Shown here in pieces: positions 6,797-14,996 of a stretch of DNA of 20,305 nucleotides. Below the pieces are notes generated by a model. The model did not search any database, was not told the DNA's origin, and saw only the letters and a list, made by a program, of their open reading frames with translations. Every line of letters begins with the position of its first letter. Position 1 is the stretch's first letter. Origin of the DNA: a virus; the IMG/VR virus record IMGVR_UViG_3300048929_000035, positions 1 through 20,305 of that record, one strand, 5' to 3'. The position numbers and the translations under genes were made by a program.

Positions 6797-7839
6797 CCCA
6801 ACACCTTCCTGATTTCAAGAGTCGTCGTATACGGAGAATTGGAGCTAATATGATGTTCCGCGCTCTCGATGATGTATTTACCGCTGTAATAACCGATTCC
6901 AAGTACGTTAACCGTCACGCCAGCCGCCAGCCGCGTATCACCGCTCATTTCAAGCTTCGCCTTGCCTGACTTCTTATTCTGTTCCCGAAGCCTGTTACGG
7001 GCGATTCTTGTAGCTTCTGCCACGGTACCCGCCTGTTCATTCAGTCTTAGGGTCGGGTACTTGCTCATGCCAGGCGCGCTGTATGTCCCGGTAACAGTCT
7101 TGCTCTTTTCCGTTTTGGATTTGGCTGTCGTGTAACTCACAATAGCCTTTCCATAGGCTGCGCTCTCGCTGTCCCTGCTAAATTCATAGCTGAGAATATC
7201 GCTCTTACCTCTGACAATATCCATCACAGGGGCATTATTTTCAAAATCCAGTTCGCTGAACAAGACCAGTTTTTTGCCGGACAGTTTCACGGATATTCCC
7301 TCAGCCTGACATGTCTTAATCAGAAATTCGAAGTCGGTTTCATCCGACTGGTCTAACCGCTCATATTGAGGATTTACCTTGGCGTTATAGCTAAGAGTAA
7401 GCCCTGAACGTTTGGCGATATCCGCCGCTACCGTCTGCAATCTAACCTTCTCATAGGACTTGGATCGCTTTTGCTGTTTGGTAGACTGCCCAGCTAAAGG
7501 TAACGCGCTTGCCTCAATAACGATCATGTCAGGCTTCCCGGTAAATCGAAACGCTTTGACATAAAACGTTCCGCATACCAGCTTTTTGACCTCGCCGTTT
7601 TTATGCCAATCCCGGGTGACAATTTCGGCCCGTATCTTATCATCAATGTAAGGCACCCAGCCTTTAATCCAATCGTTGTTGCGGTCATCCAGTGTTATTG
7701 TAATGGTGTCAATCTGACCGTTATATCCATCCGAATAGGTAAAATCAATTAGGTATTGATCCAGGACCGTGCTGCTGACAACCTTCCCATTGTAGGTAAG
7801 GGCGACACTTGCTGTGCGCCCTTCGTTTACAACTGCCAT
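6790..7839 (-). CDS. D: Late control protein D / baseplate hub
   Basis: At 349 residues this has the length and pattern of the phage late control D family (PF05954-type). It is homologous to the T4 gp27 hub, on which the spike and tube sit. Visible features are ALTYNGKVVSSTVLDQYLID and DTITITLDDRNNDWIKGW. Next come the ASALPLAGQSTKQQKRSKSY segment, DETDFEFLIKTCQAEGISVK near the middle, and a C-terminal domain with DTRLAAGVTVNVLGIGYYSG and AEHHISSNSPYTTTLEIRKV. The ATG overlaps the stop of X by one base. It follows the LysM protein X and precedes V, the usual hub and spike order. In P2 the gene name comes from an effect of D mutations on late expression. Confidence 0.94.
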   Translation of the reverse strand: MAVVNEGRTASVALTYNGKVVSSTVLDQYLIDFTYSDGYNGQIDTITITLDDRNNDWIKGWVPYIDDKIRAEIVTRDWHKNGEVKKLVCGTFYVKAFRFTGKPDMIVIEASALPLAGQSTKQQKRSKSYEKVRLQTVAADIAKRSGLTLSYNAKVNPQYERLDQSDETDFEFLIKTCQAEGISVKLSGKKLVLFSELDFENNAPVMDIVRGKSDILSYEFSRDSESAAYGKAIVSYTTAKSKTEKSKTVTGTYSAPGMSKYPTLRLNEQAGTVAEATRIARNRLREQNKKSGKAKLEMSGDTRLAAGVTVNVLGIGYYSGKYIIESAEHHISSNSPYTTTLEIRKVLGW

Positions 7840-8066
7840 TACTCACCGTCACCCTCTTCCTCTCCAATCCTCCAAGGCGGCAGGGTGGACGATGTATCAT
7901 CAGGAACAGGAGGGACGGTCAAGATAACGCCAGCACCAAAAAAGACCGTATCTACATGGTCGAAGTTGGCTGCCATTAGATCGGTCATAAAGTTAATACT
8001 GCCTGTGAGTTTGTAGGCGATATTATCCCATGTATCGCCCTGTATGGTTCGATATGTTGTGGTCAA
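7839..8066 (-). CDS. X: Tail protein X with LysM-like domain
   Basis: I set the start at TTG 8066-8064, not at the upstream ATG at 8120. AAGGAGG ends seven bases before this TTG, and the TTG overlaps the tape-measure stop as TTGA. The 75-residue product then begins TTTYRTIQGDTWDNIAYKLT, which is the exact entry into a LysM/P2 gpX-type fold (PF05489). The domain ends in VILTVPPVP, followed by a Pro/acidic tail. In contractile phages this small protein binds the hub and tape-measure end. The reading frame stays open 18 codons upstream, inside the tape-measure gene, so an 93-residue longer form cannot be excluded. Confidence 0.9.
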   Translation of the reverse strand: MTTTYRTIQGDTWDNIAYKLTGSINFMTDLMAANFDHVDTVFFGAGVILTVPPVPDDTSSTLPPWRIGEEEGDGE

Positions 8067-10996
8067 ACCATCGACCTCCTTCTGTTCTTGCGCTCCCACT
8101 CCTGCATATTGGCTTCCCATTCACGTTGAGAATCACGCAGGGACTTTTGGATTACCTTTTCGTCTGCGTTCCCTTGAATAACAATCTGAGGGCTAAACAC
8201 AGGGGCAAAGTGTCCGCCCCCTCCACCATCCATCCCTAATGCACTCCCTGCGGCTGCGTAGAGGTCGCGTGATCGTTTGGAGTTATTGAGGGGTATAATT
8301 GCCTCGTCGTCTCCAGCCTCACCCACAAGACCCAGCGTTGGGCTTGTTACAATGCCGCCATCAGCAAACTTTCTAGGTTTCAGAGGCGGGATTGCCTGTA
8401 GAGGGAACCCGTGTGTATTTTTGACCACATTCGGAAAGTTGTTTGGAGTAGCCATTGGCCCATATTTTTGTTTTATATCAAGCGTGACATCAATCTGCTT
8501 TTCAAAAGGCAAATCACTAAGGCTTTTATTCAGCTCTTGGACCCTGAGTATAGCAGCGTCTACTCGAGCTTTTTCCGTATTGGATAACTGATCATACTTC
8601 CTCATGAGCGATTGCAGCGATTCTCCACCCAGGTCCTGTACTTCGACAAGCCGAACATTTGCGTTATAAAGCTCCTGGAATGAGGCTTTAGAGGACTCCA
8701 TTTCCTTTTCATTCGTTTTCAAGTCTTGCTTGGTCTTATTCATGGTCATTCTTACTGTACCAATGAACTGGTCAAGGCTACCTAAATTAGCCTGATCATA
8801 GTTCATTAATTGCTTTAATTCATCGGTTAGAGGTTTTAATTGTTCATCCCTCTTTGCTCCGGCTGGAGTATTGTTCATGACCTCATTATATTTTATGCGT
8901 AGAGCTATTAATGATGTGAGGACTGACTCACTATTTCCTTGCGCTTTGTTTAATTCTTTTTCTTTGCTCTGAAGGTTATCATATTCCTTCAGTAAATCGG
9001 GAAGCTGTGCCTCCTTGTCAAGAATGGTAATACGTGCTTCCTGCTCTGACGCTTTAGCCATGTTGTTATAAAGATCAAGCTGAGCGCCAGCCTGTTCACG
9101 TAATGCATTGGTTTTAGCATCCTGTGCGGTGATGTAACCGTCACTTTGTTCTACGATCTTCTGTTCAATATCGGCTATTTTCCGTTGAGCTTCAGCAAGT
9201 TCATTAGCTGGAGTTTTGGCGTTGTCGATTTTGGCTTTTAACCGATCGTACTCCTTGACCAAGTTGGTCAGTTTGTCGCGTTGCTTATCCACTGTGTTGT
9301 AATCATCAAAAGCAGTTTTAAGTTCATCACCCATGTTAATCATAGACTCGCGTACAGCCTCTTGATGCTCCTGATACGCAATTAAACCCGCTGTAAGCAA
9401 ACCGACAGCTCCGACAGCAATGCCAGCAGGTGATTTCATAAACGCCAAAGATTTCCCCAGCAATCCCCCAGCTCCAGCCGCTTCGGTTAACTTACCTTTC
9501 AAGTCCCATAAGCCCTTACCAAGTACAGTCACATTTTTACCAATCAAAGCAGCAGGAGTCGCAAGGGCTATAAACTCGATAAAATCCTTATGCTCCTTTG
9601 CCCAGTCCACCATTTCATGAAGCATCGGCAAAAGTTCTTCACCGATTGGGAGAACAACTTCCGTCATAATTTCCCTGCCCAATCCGCGCAACTGCTTGGT
9701 GAATGACTGCATGTTGAGGTTTTTGATTTCTTCCATCGAATTTAGATTTTTATCAAACCCGCCGTTTACATCATTGAGCGCTTGCGTGATGCCTGCGCCC
9801 ATATCCTCGTATTGCGTACCGAACAGGGACACGGAAATAGCATTTCGCTGTTGCAAATCGTCTATGGTTAGTAGTTTGTCATTAACCAACTGCAACGCGT
9901 CACGCGCCTTCATAGACCCGCTAGAAAGACCGTTGAATACCTTTTGACTATCACTCATAACTGAGCTGATAGTTTGTTGCATCTTGGCTACCTGCGTGCC
10001 TTTGCCAGACTGCAACGTTTTAAGCATGGTAGCCGCTGTTGTTTTGCTCGTTTTAGCTACCAGTTGTTGAAACTCTTTGGTTTTCTGTCCGCCCTTGGCT
10101 AGATTTTTGGTAAACTTCTCTATGCCATCCATCGCGAACAGTTCGTCCATTGCTTCAACTACTGCCTTATCACCGCTTACGATACGGATACGGAACTCTT
10201 TGAGGGCATCCGCTATTTTGTCGGTATTGAAAGCCCCTTTTTCAAGCCCGCTGTTGAGTACGCTTAGCATCTGTTGGGCATTGTAGCCAGCGTCTTTGAA
10301 CTGTACTGAATATTCGTTCAGTGTATCCAAAAAGTCGTCAGCGCGATTAAGACCCTTCTGACTACCTTGTGCAATGAGGTTAAAAGCTTCCTCGGATGAT
10401 ATGCCAAGGTTTTTCATCAACACGCCAACCGTCCGCATGGTTTCAGGAACTTCGTATCCGAAAACATCACGCAATGACAACGCTGATTCCGTAGCATCTT
10501 TGAGCGCTTCGCCTGTGAGTCCTGTGGCGTTTTTAACGCCAACCAAAGAGTCGGCTATATCACCGAACCCCTCACCGTAATTAGACTCATACATGCCACG
10601 TATGGAGCTATCTAAATCCTTCATTTCCGTGGCACTGGCTCCAGTTGCCGCCTGAACCTTTAATAAAGATTCCTCAAGCTCACCCACGTCGTTTATCATG
10701 TTGCCAAACGCTCCGGTAACACCGTCTATAATCGCTTTAGCGCCTGTGAAGTCCAGCGCGCGTTGAAATACATCCCCAAACTCACGCGCGCGATCTGTAA
10801 TGTCTCGGATAGAGTCAGGCACATCGTCCGGGATAGGACGTGTGCGCCTTAATTCATCCAAATTCTGTTCCAGCAAAGCTACGTCTCTACTCAAGTCGGT
10901 GAAGCTACGTATGATACGTGGGTCAATCTGTCCCGACAACTCAAACGTTAGTTCATACCGCCTTGAACCTCCCGAACCCCCTCCAGCTCCAGCCAT
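8063..10996 (-). CDS. Tail tape measure protein (TP901-type, 977 aa)
   Basis: This is the largest tail-shaft protein. Residues about 85-400 match the PhageMin_Tail/TP901 domain, with VQAATGASATEMKDLDSSIR, FGDIADSLVGVKNATGLTGE and the VFGYEVPETMRTVGVLMKNL helix. A hydrophobic stretch at about 523-541 (AGIAVGAVGLLTAGLIAY) could insert in the host membrane. Long helical/coiled-coil sequence runs from about 550 to 830. The C-terminus has the Firmicutes signature FADGGIVTSPTLGLVGEAGD and a basic end. The N-terminal Gly-rich MAGAGGGSGG is followed by GAGGT-type pairing upstream of the ATG. At roughly 0.15 nm per residue, the length suggests a tail near 145 nm; that is an estimate. Confidence 0.95.
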   Translation of the reverse strand: MAGAGGGSGGSRRYELTFELSGQIDPRIIRSFTDLSRDVALLEQNLDELRRTRPIPDDVPDSIRDITDRAREFGDVFQRALDFTGAKAIIDGVTGAFGNMINDVGELEESLLKVQAATGASATEMKDLDSSIRGMYESNYGEGFGDIADSLVGVKNATGLTGEALKDATESALSLRDVFGYEVPETMRTVGVLMKNLGISSEEAFNLIAQGSQKGLNRADDFLDTLNEYSVQFKDAGYNAQQMLSVLNSGLEKGAFNTDKIADALKEFRIRIVSGDKAVVEAMDELFAMDGIEKFTKNLAKGGQKTKEFQQLVAKTSKTTAATMLKTLQSGKGTQVAKMQQTISSVMSDSQKVFNGLSSGSMKARDALQLVNDKLLTIDDLQQRNAISVSLFGTQYEDMGAGITQALNDVNGGFDKNLNSMEEIKNLNMQSFTKQLRGLGREIMTEVVLPIGEELLPMLHEMVDWAKEHKDFIEFIALATPAALIGKNVTVLGKGLWDLKGKLTEAAGAGGLLGKSLAFMKSPAGIAVGAVGLLTAGLIAYQEHQEAVRESMINMGDELKTAFDDYNTVDKQRDKLTNLVKEYDRLKAKIDNAKTPANELAEAQRKIADIEQKIVEQSDGYITAQDAKTNALREQAGAQLDLYNNMAKASEQEARITILDKEAQLPDLLKEYDNLQSKEKELNKAQGNSESVLTSLIALRIKYNEVMNNTPAGAKRDEQLKPLTDELKQLMNYDQANLGSLDQFIGTVRMTMNKTKQDLKTNEKEMESSKASFQELYNANVRLVEVQDLGGESLQSLMRKYDQLSNTEKARVDAAILRVQELNKSLSDLPFEKQIDVTLDIKQKYGPMATPNNFPNVVKNTHGFPLQAIPPLKPRKFADGGIVTSPTLGLVGEAGDDEAIIPLNNSKRSRDLYAAAGSALGMDGGGGGHFAPVFSPQIVIQGNADEKVIQKSLRDSQREWEANMQEWERKNRRRSMV

Positions 10997-11012
10997 CTAA
11001 AATACCTCAATT

Positions 11013-11542
11013 CTACTGTGGATTGTCTTCCTTCCGCCGTTCTTCCACTTTCCTGTGGAAATTGTTCATGGAAATTATCCAATCATCCATTTCAACCATT
11101 GGGCGCTTGATGTAATCTAACGGGCTTCCGCCTGCGAATTTAGCAAGGGCTATACAATCCTCCATCACCTTCGTAGACGGGTTCCCTATTAGATCAAGCC
11201 GTCCAAAAAACGTCGAGACGCTCCAATAACCCGGTTAAAATCTTTGGCTGGGAGCTTTTTCAAGAAGTTTGGGTGCACGCCAGCAGCTTTGGCAGCCAAG
11301 ACAGCCAAATACGCCGGATGTTCATTTTTGAAGGAGGGCAGGAAGTTTTTACCTTGATTCAGAGCGAGAAAATCACCCTCAAGCGCGATAATGTCTTCGC
11401 CTGTGAGTTTGTCGAATTCGAGATTAAGCTCGTTATAATCAACATCCTCCCAATTAACAGAAAGAGACAGCCTAATGACTGTCCCTGTTGGTTGTGCTAC
11501 TTCCTCTTTCATTTGTTCTTCCGTTGTCCCTTGTGCGCTCAT
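11013..11542 (-). CDS. Tail assembly chaperone, frameshifted long form E' (176 aa)
   Basis: Ribosomes that slip back one base at T TTT TTG (11210-11204) leave the E frame after residue 113 and read GGA CGG CTT GAT CTA into a second frame. That frame stays open to the TAG at 11015-11013 and adds 63 residues. The added segment includes DLIGNPSTKVMEDCIALAKF and a helical, charged end (FHRKVEERRKED). This matches the E/E' arrangement of P2 and the G/GT arrangement of lambda, where the long product binds the tape measure. A separate 50-residue product from the ATG at 11165 is possible but has no convincing ribosome site. The stop lies 16 bases before the tape-measure ATG. Confidence 0.85.
11189..11542 (-). 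CDS. E: Tail assembly chaperone, short form E (117 aa)
   Basis: The in-frame product of 117 residues fits the tail assembly chaperone family of P2 E / Mu gp41 type (PF10109). After a flexible start it has TVIRLSLSVNWEDVDYNELN, then FDKLTGEDIIALEGDF and the C-terminal helices AYLAVLAAKAAGVHPNFLKK and FNRVIGASRRFLDGLI. These proteins coat the tape measure during tail-tube assembly and are absent from the finished virion. It lies between tube and tape measure, exactly where expected. AAAGG is ten bases before its ATG. The TAA at 11191-11189 terminates translation when no frameshift occurs. Confidence 0.93.
   Translation of the reverse strand: MSAQGTTEEQMKEEVAQPTGTVIRLSLSVNWEDVDYNELNLEFDKLTGEDIIALEGDFLALNQGKNFLPSFKNEHPAYLAVLAAKAAGVHPNFLKKLPAKDFNRVIGASRRFLDGLI
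11204..11210 (-). promoter_or_regulatory. Programmed -1 ribosomal frameshift site T TTT TTG
   Basis: On the minus strand the heptamer T TTT TTG sits in the correct phase (codons CGT TTT TTG) near the end of the E frame. The same heptamer is known for the P2 E/E' frameshift. Just downstream, GACGG (11203-11199) can pair with CCGTC (11180-11176) around an 18-base loop. The stem begins immediately after the heptamer, closer than the usual spacer, so its stimulating role is uncertain. Confidence 0.85.
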
Positions 11543-11569
11543 GTTTAATCAACCTTTCTATTTTTAGGA

Positions 11570-12097
11570 TTAGGCTTTGCCCAATGCTTTATTGATGTCG
11601 AATAGATCGTCCACACTATTAATGCGACTTACGCTGTTGAGCTTGTCCAATTCGATTACTGCTACGCCGTCAATGAAAACTTTGATGTACGTGACTTCAA
11701 GCGTAGTTGAGGTGCCAGTAGTGGCATTTTGGGCGAAAGTACCAAGGTCAATCCCTTTCCCGATGCCCTTGACCACTATCTTAACGGCCCGTGTTTCCAA
11801 CTCACCGGATGTGGTATTAAACTCGGTAAATGCACCACGAATCTCCAAGGACTTGAGTTTAGTACCTATCAACCCGAATGCATCTTTGTCAATCGTACGC
11901 CAAGCAATGCCAAGTTCCAGTGAGCCGTAATGCCCTGGCGTTGGGATATCAAGTTCCCCCAAGATGCCAGCCCCGGACAACGTATCTGTCAAAGGTGTGA
12001 AGTTGGGCAACGTAATGTCACCCGTGGAAAAATCGGTGCTTGAGCCATTTGCATAGATCGCCATACCGACCAATTTAACCGGAATATTTTTAGCCAA
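11570..12097 (-). CDS. Major tail tube protein (FII-type)
   Basis: The 175-residue protein matches the P2 FII/contractile tail tube family (PF04985). It begins AKNIPVKLVGMAIYANGSST, has TLPNFTPLTDTLSGAGILGE near residues 29-48, and then the strand-rich HYGSLELGIAWRTID. Further on it has RAVKIVVKGIGKGIDLGTF and VTYIKVFIDGVAVIELDKLN, and ends in FDINKALGKA. It forms the inner tube through which DNA passes. It follows the sheath gene by 13 bases, the invariant order in P2-type tails. The start is a TTG (12097-12095) with GGAGG eight bases upstream; no ATG fits better. Confidence 0.95.
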   Translation of the reverse strand: MAKNIPVKLVGMAIYANGSSTDFSTGDITLPNFTPLTDTLSGAGILGELDIPTPGHYGSLELGIAWRTIDKDAFGLIGTKLKSLEIRGAFTEFNTTSGELETRAVKIVVKGIGKGIDLGTFAQNATTGTSTTLEVTYIKVFIDGVAVIELDKLNSVSRINSVDDLFDINKALGKA

Positions 12098-12110
12098 TGT
12101 CTACCCCTCC

Positions 12111-13565
12111 TTATGCTGCTGCGCCCAGCGTAGTCAGATACGCCAGATCATAAGCAACGATAAATTCAATATCTTGTGCCGGACTTGGAGGTGTGATGAA
12201 CAAGCGGTATGTCAGGATACCATCCTCCAAGTTGGAAACCGTGTTGTCGCTGGCGCGGTATTCAATTCGACCACCCAGCAACGCACCAGCTGCAACCAAT
12301 CCATTCAACCAAAAGTTAACATCATCCGTTATTTCTCCAATCAGACGATTATTAAGCGGACGGTCAACTTTATTCCAGTATTGAAGGACGACGTTATTTT
12401 TCACCCACGAGAACATGCGCCTAACAGGAATAAAGGCCCGCTGTGCGTCCGTTAAAGTCGGAAAGGCTGCTGTCCGGTTCCCCCACAATCTCCAGCCTCG
12501 GCCCATATTAAGACCTGTGACAATACCGTTATTATTTAGATAAGTGGCTTGGTTAAACGGAACGTAAGCCTCTGAACCGTCCTCCATGACCAAGCTATCC
12601 ACAAAAATATCTTTGTTAGATGGAGACTCGAACGGGATACCGCCATTATCTGCATCTATAGCCACGGTGCGAGCAGCCGCCACCACTGACATGTGATAGG
12701 TCACATCGTTGTACTTGGCTTTAGGCCATACATTAAAGCTGTATGGGCTGGTGTAGCGATTGTCGTTTTTCCAGTTGACCAAGTTAATGTAGCGTTCGCT
12801 TGCATCCAAGTCCGCAATAACGTGAGCTTCGAAAAGACCGTTAATGTTGAGGGACTTCGCAACCATAGCAGCATAAACCGTAGGATCGCTGGACCAGCCT
12901 GGTGCAACCAATAGGTTAGGTACTAGGCGAGTAGTCAAGAAAACTTCTTCTACGACTTCCAACCCCGTTCTAACGCCTGTTGTGGAGTTTTCCCCGCCGA
13001 TAATCTTAGCCGCTGTCACCTTTGAAGGGTCCAGTTTAGAGTAACCCACTTGTAGCACTGTAGTGTTTGCAGGGATTGCACCACCTGGGATGATCGTAAC
13101 CACCGTTCTACCGTTGCTATCAAAGCTTGTCGCGAAGTCTGTGTTGACCACATACGTAGTCGCACCGTCAGAGGACTTCACGCTCACCGTAGAGGCGACA
13201 ATGCCACTTTCAGAAGTGGTGTAAATCCCATCAGAAAACGTGGCCGCAGCAGGGGCTACAACTTTATTATCCGTGGCAGGATCAAGCACGTTGACAAACA
13301 CCGCAGGAGACAGTTTAGCAGTTTTAAAAAAGTAGAAAGCCGCTTCGCAGAGCTTGAACGATTCCCAATCATCCGAATAACCAAAGTAGTATTCAAATTC
13401 CTCCATGCTCGACACCAAAATAGCTTTATTGGTGACTGGCGCATTACTTTGCGTCATATTGACTGGAGCCGCACCGAAAAACACGGGCAAGGTAGTAGTT
13501 TGCACAGTGGTGCCGCTACGATCCCGGAACAGCTCTTTGGTTCTAATACCATGATATTCCGCCAT
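12111..13565 (-). CDS. Tail sheath protein
   Basis: At 484 residues this is a typical contractile tail sheath protein, whose contraction drives the tube through the envelope. The N-terminus, MAEYHGIRTKELFRDRSGTT, threads onto the neighbouring subunit. A beta-sandwich-like insertion lies at about residues 105-190 (VSVKSSDGATTYVVNTDFAT...VLQVGYSKLDPSKVT), as in many Gram-positive phage sheaths. The core follows: VAPGWSSDPTVYAAMVAKS, the GIPFESPSNKDIFVDSLVME segment, and NGIVTGLNMGRGWRLWGNRT. The C-terminal helices contain FIPVRRMFSWVKNNVVLQYW and end in a strand typical of the sheath handshake. Its ATG overlaps the preceding stop by one base. Confidence 0.96.
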   Translation of the reverse strand: MAEYHGIRTKELFRDRSGTTVQTTTLPVFFGAAPVNMTQSNAPVTNKAILVSSMEEFEYYFGYSDDWESFKLCEAAFYFFKTAKLSPAVFVNVLDPATDNKVVAPAAATFSDGIYTTSESGIVASTVSVKSSDGATTYVVNTDFATSFDSNGRTVVTIIPGGAIPANTTVLQVGYSKLDPSKVTAAKIIGGENSTTGVRTGLEVVEEVFLTTRLVPNLLVAPGWSSDPTVYAAMVAKSLNINGLFEAHVIADLDASERYINLVNWKNDNRYTSPYSFNVWPKAKYNDVTYHMSVVAAARTVAIDADNGGIPFESPSNKDIFVDSLVMEDGSEAYVPFNQATYLNNNGIVTGLNMGRGWRLWGNRTAAFPTLTDAQRAFIPVRRMFSWVKNNVVLQYWNKVDRPLNNRLIGEITDDVNFWLNGLVAAGALLGGRIEYRASDNTVSNLEDGILTYRLFITPPSPAQDIEFIVAYDLAYLTTLGAAA

Positions 13566-13900
13566 TATTTCACTTCCTTCACAAGTTTGTACGAAACATT
13601 GAGCGGATGCCCTGGAACGCCTACATCAATTTGCGCTTGAGATAGCTGAGTAACGGGCACAAATAAGGACTTGAGTTGCGGGTACTTGTCGTACAGGTCT
13701 TGAAAGTGGTTCGGATATCCACCTACAAATATTTGGTACGTTCGTAACCGTCCTTTATCCAATCTTGGGCCAATATACACAAGATGTTGCTCGTCTACAG
13801 GTGGTTGCTCATTCACAATTACACTCTGTTCAGCTTCGACAGCTCTTGTTTTACGGGTGTTCTTTGCTTCTTCGCTTTTATCTTCAATTTTATCTACCAT
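13565..13900 (-). CDS. Unknown structural-region protein (111 aa) before the sheath
   Basis: The start is set at ATG 13900-13898, because GGAGGT lies six bases upstream and the next possible start, twelve codons earlier, has none. The first 45 residues are charged and probably disordered (KIEDKSEEAKNTRKTRAVEA). The rest is folded-looking: HLVYIGPRLDKGRLRTYQIF, then GGYPNHFQDLYDKYPQLKSL and a closing strand region VSYKLVKEVK. I do not recognise the family. The gene overlaps the preceding one by 7 bases and the sheath by one, so it is surely expressed with them. A neck or tail-completion role is possible but unproven. Confidence 0.8.
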   Translation of the reverse strand: MVDKIEDKSEEAKNTRKTRAVEAEQSVIVNEQPPVDEQHLVYIGPRLDKGRLRTYQIFVGGYPNHFQDLYDKYPQLKSLFVPVTQLSQAQIDVGVPGHPLNVSYKLVKEVK

Positions 13901-14439
13901 AGTCGTACCTCCGTTTGTATTGTAGGTGCCTCCCAATTGGTGCTGACCACGCCTATAAAATAGGGGTCCGTCTGTTCTTCGAAAAAATCAATATCGAGCG
14001 GACGTGCTATTCTAAATCCCCATCCAGCGTAGTCATGCTTTAGTAGAGATTGCCTGATAACCTCCATCAAGTGGAGTGTATCCTTCTGCGCCTGCAAACC
14101 CTCTGCCTCAACGCCACATATCAGATCAATTTCACACAGCCGTACCATGTCGTCCGTATCCGTTGAACGCAAAAAACGAACGATCACAAAAGGGAACCGT
14201 TCGTCTCTATATGTTTCCAGCGTTTGTTGGTTAGGCACAGGCTCTAGTGTCTGCGGCGCGTAAGGATCAGGCATAGCCTCATACTCAGGCACCTGTCTAG
14301 GAGGCAAATCCATTGTAAATACTTTGACTTTTCCATCGGTATTATCGTCACTGGTCTTTTCGCCAAGATACATTTCGGAAGTTATCTCAAGGATATAATC
14401 CCTAATCCTGTCCATCATGCTGGATGGAGATAATTCCAT
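13894..14439 (-). CDS. Probable tail terminator / tail completion protein
   Basis: The protein has 181 residues and begins MELSPSSMMDRIRDYILEIT. The middle has a strand and helix pattern with RFPFVIVRFLRSTDTDDMVR, then the VRLCEIDLICGVEAEG segment and LMEVIRQSLLKHDYAGWGFR. It closes with IDFFEEQTDPYFIGVVSTNW. That layout, an alpha-beta fold reporting on a physical length or coordinate, resembles the tail terminator (lambda gpU/Mu gp37 fold) and minor tail proteins. Its place between the GPZ-like protein and the sheath matches the terminator position. GGGAGGT is seven bases upstream of the ATG. Family membership is inferred from pattern and position. Confidence 0.6.
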   Translation of the reverse strand: MELSPSSMMDRIRDYILEITSEMYLGEKTSDDNTDGKVKVFTMDLPPRQVPEYEAMPDPYAPQTLEPVPNQQTLETYRDERFPFVIVRFLRSTDTDDMVRLCEIDLICGVEAEGLQAQKDTLHLMEVIRQSLLKHDYAGWGFRIARPLDIDFFEEQTDPYFIGVVSTNWEAPTIQTEVRLW

Positions 14440-14441
14440 CG

Positions 14442-14996
14442 TTACAACCTCCCTAATAGCCTATTGAGTTCGTGAGGCATACGCTTGTTCATTTCGTCTG
14501 CATATACCTCTTGCACATGCGTAACGACTTCTTCATTGTTCGCCATCTCCGGCACGGCTGGCCCCCTCAATTCGCGTACAGGAAGTCTTTTCTTTCCAAC
14601 TCGCTCAAATACACCCGTATGACCGCCCATGTTGGATATGAACGCCCTTTTGAGTGGTTTGCGCGGCGATCCTCTCAACACACCCGCTTTGACCGTCTTA
14701 GGTCTGGCAGGTCGTTGTTTTGGATTAACACTAAAGTTAATCAGAGGTATAGTCTTCCCTTTGGTTTTAATCTCGGAAGACATGCCCGTACCTGCCGCCT
14801 TGCGGACTGTGACGGTCTTTGTGGCCTCTGATTGCTTAATAACATACCTTTCCCTTATCTTCCGTCCCAACTCTGTCTTGGAACGCTGTGTGGCGCGGTT
14901 AACGCTCGAACGTGTAGCCTGTTTGAGTATCTTGTCCATAACAGCCATTTGCTTGCGAGCCGCCCGAAGGTTACTCCTTACATCAAGAAAAGACAT
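14442..14996 (-). CDS. Minor tail protein Z-like (GPZ family)
   Basis: The 184-residue basic protein has the prophage minor tail protein Z (PF06763) layout. An N-terminal helix (ARKQMAVMDKILKQATRSSV) leads into NRATQRSKTELGRKIRERYV. A Lys/Arg-rich strand region follows, with IPLINFSVNPKQRPARPKTV near residues 83-102 and then LRGSPRKPLKRAFISNM. It continues with GHTGVFERVGKKRLPVRELR and ends in a helix, YADEMNKRMPHELNRLLGRL. Lambda gpZ helps connect tail and head, and the gene here sits between connector and terminator, which agrees. It shares a TAATG overlap with the connector gene. Confidence 0.88.
   Translation of the reverse strand: MSFLDVRSNLRAARKQMAVMDKILKQATRSSVNRATQRSKTELGRKIRERYVIKQSEATKTVTVRKAAGTGMSSEIKTKGKTIPLINFSVNPKQRPARPKTVKAGVLRGSPRKPLKRAFISNMGGHTGVFERVGKKRLPVRELRGPAVPEMANNEEVVTHVQEVYADEMNKRMPHELNRLLGRL

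Noticed and set aside
8063-8120. ATG start of X at 8120
   Set aside because: It lacks a ribosome site, and its 18 added residues fall within the tape-measure gene; the TTG at 8066 has AAGGAGG at ideal spacing and a TTGA overlap.
13901-13936. Upstream start of the 111-residue protein at 13936
   Set aside because: The added residues (GGTYNTNGGTT) lie in the preceding gene and have no ribosome site, while GGAGGT precedes the ATG at 13900.
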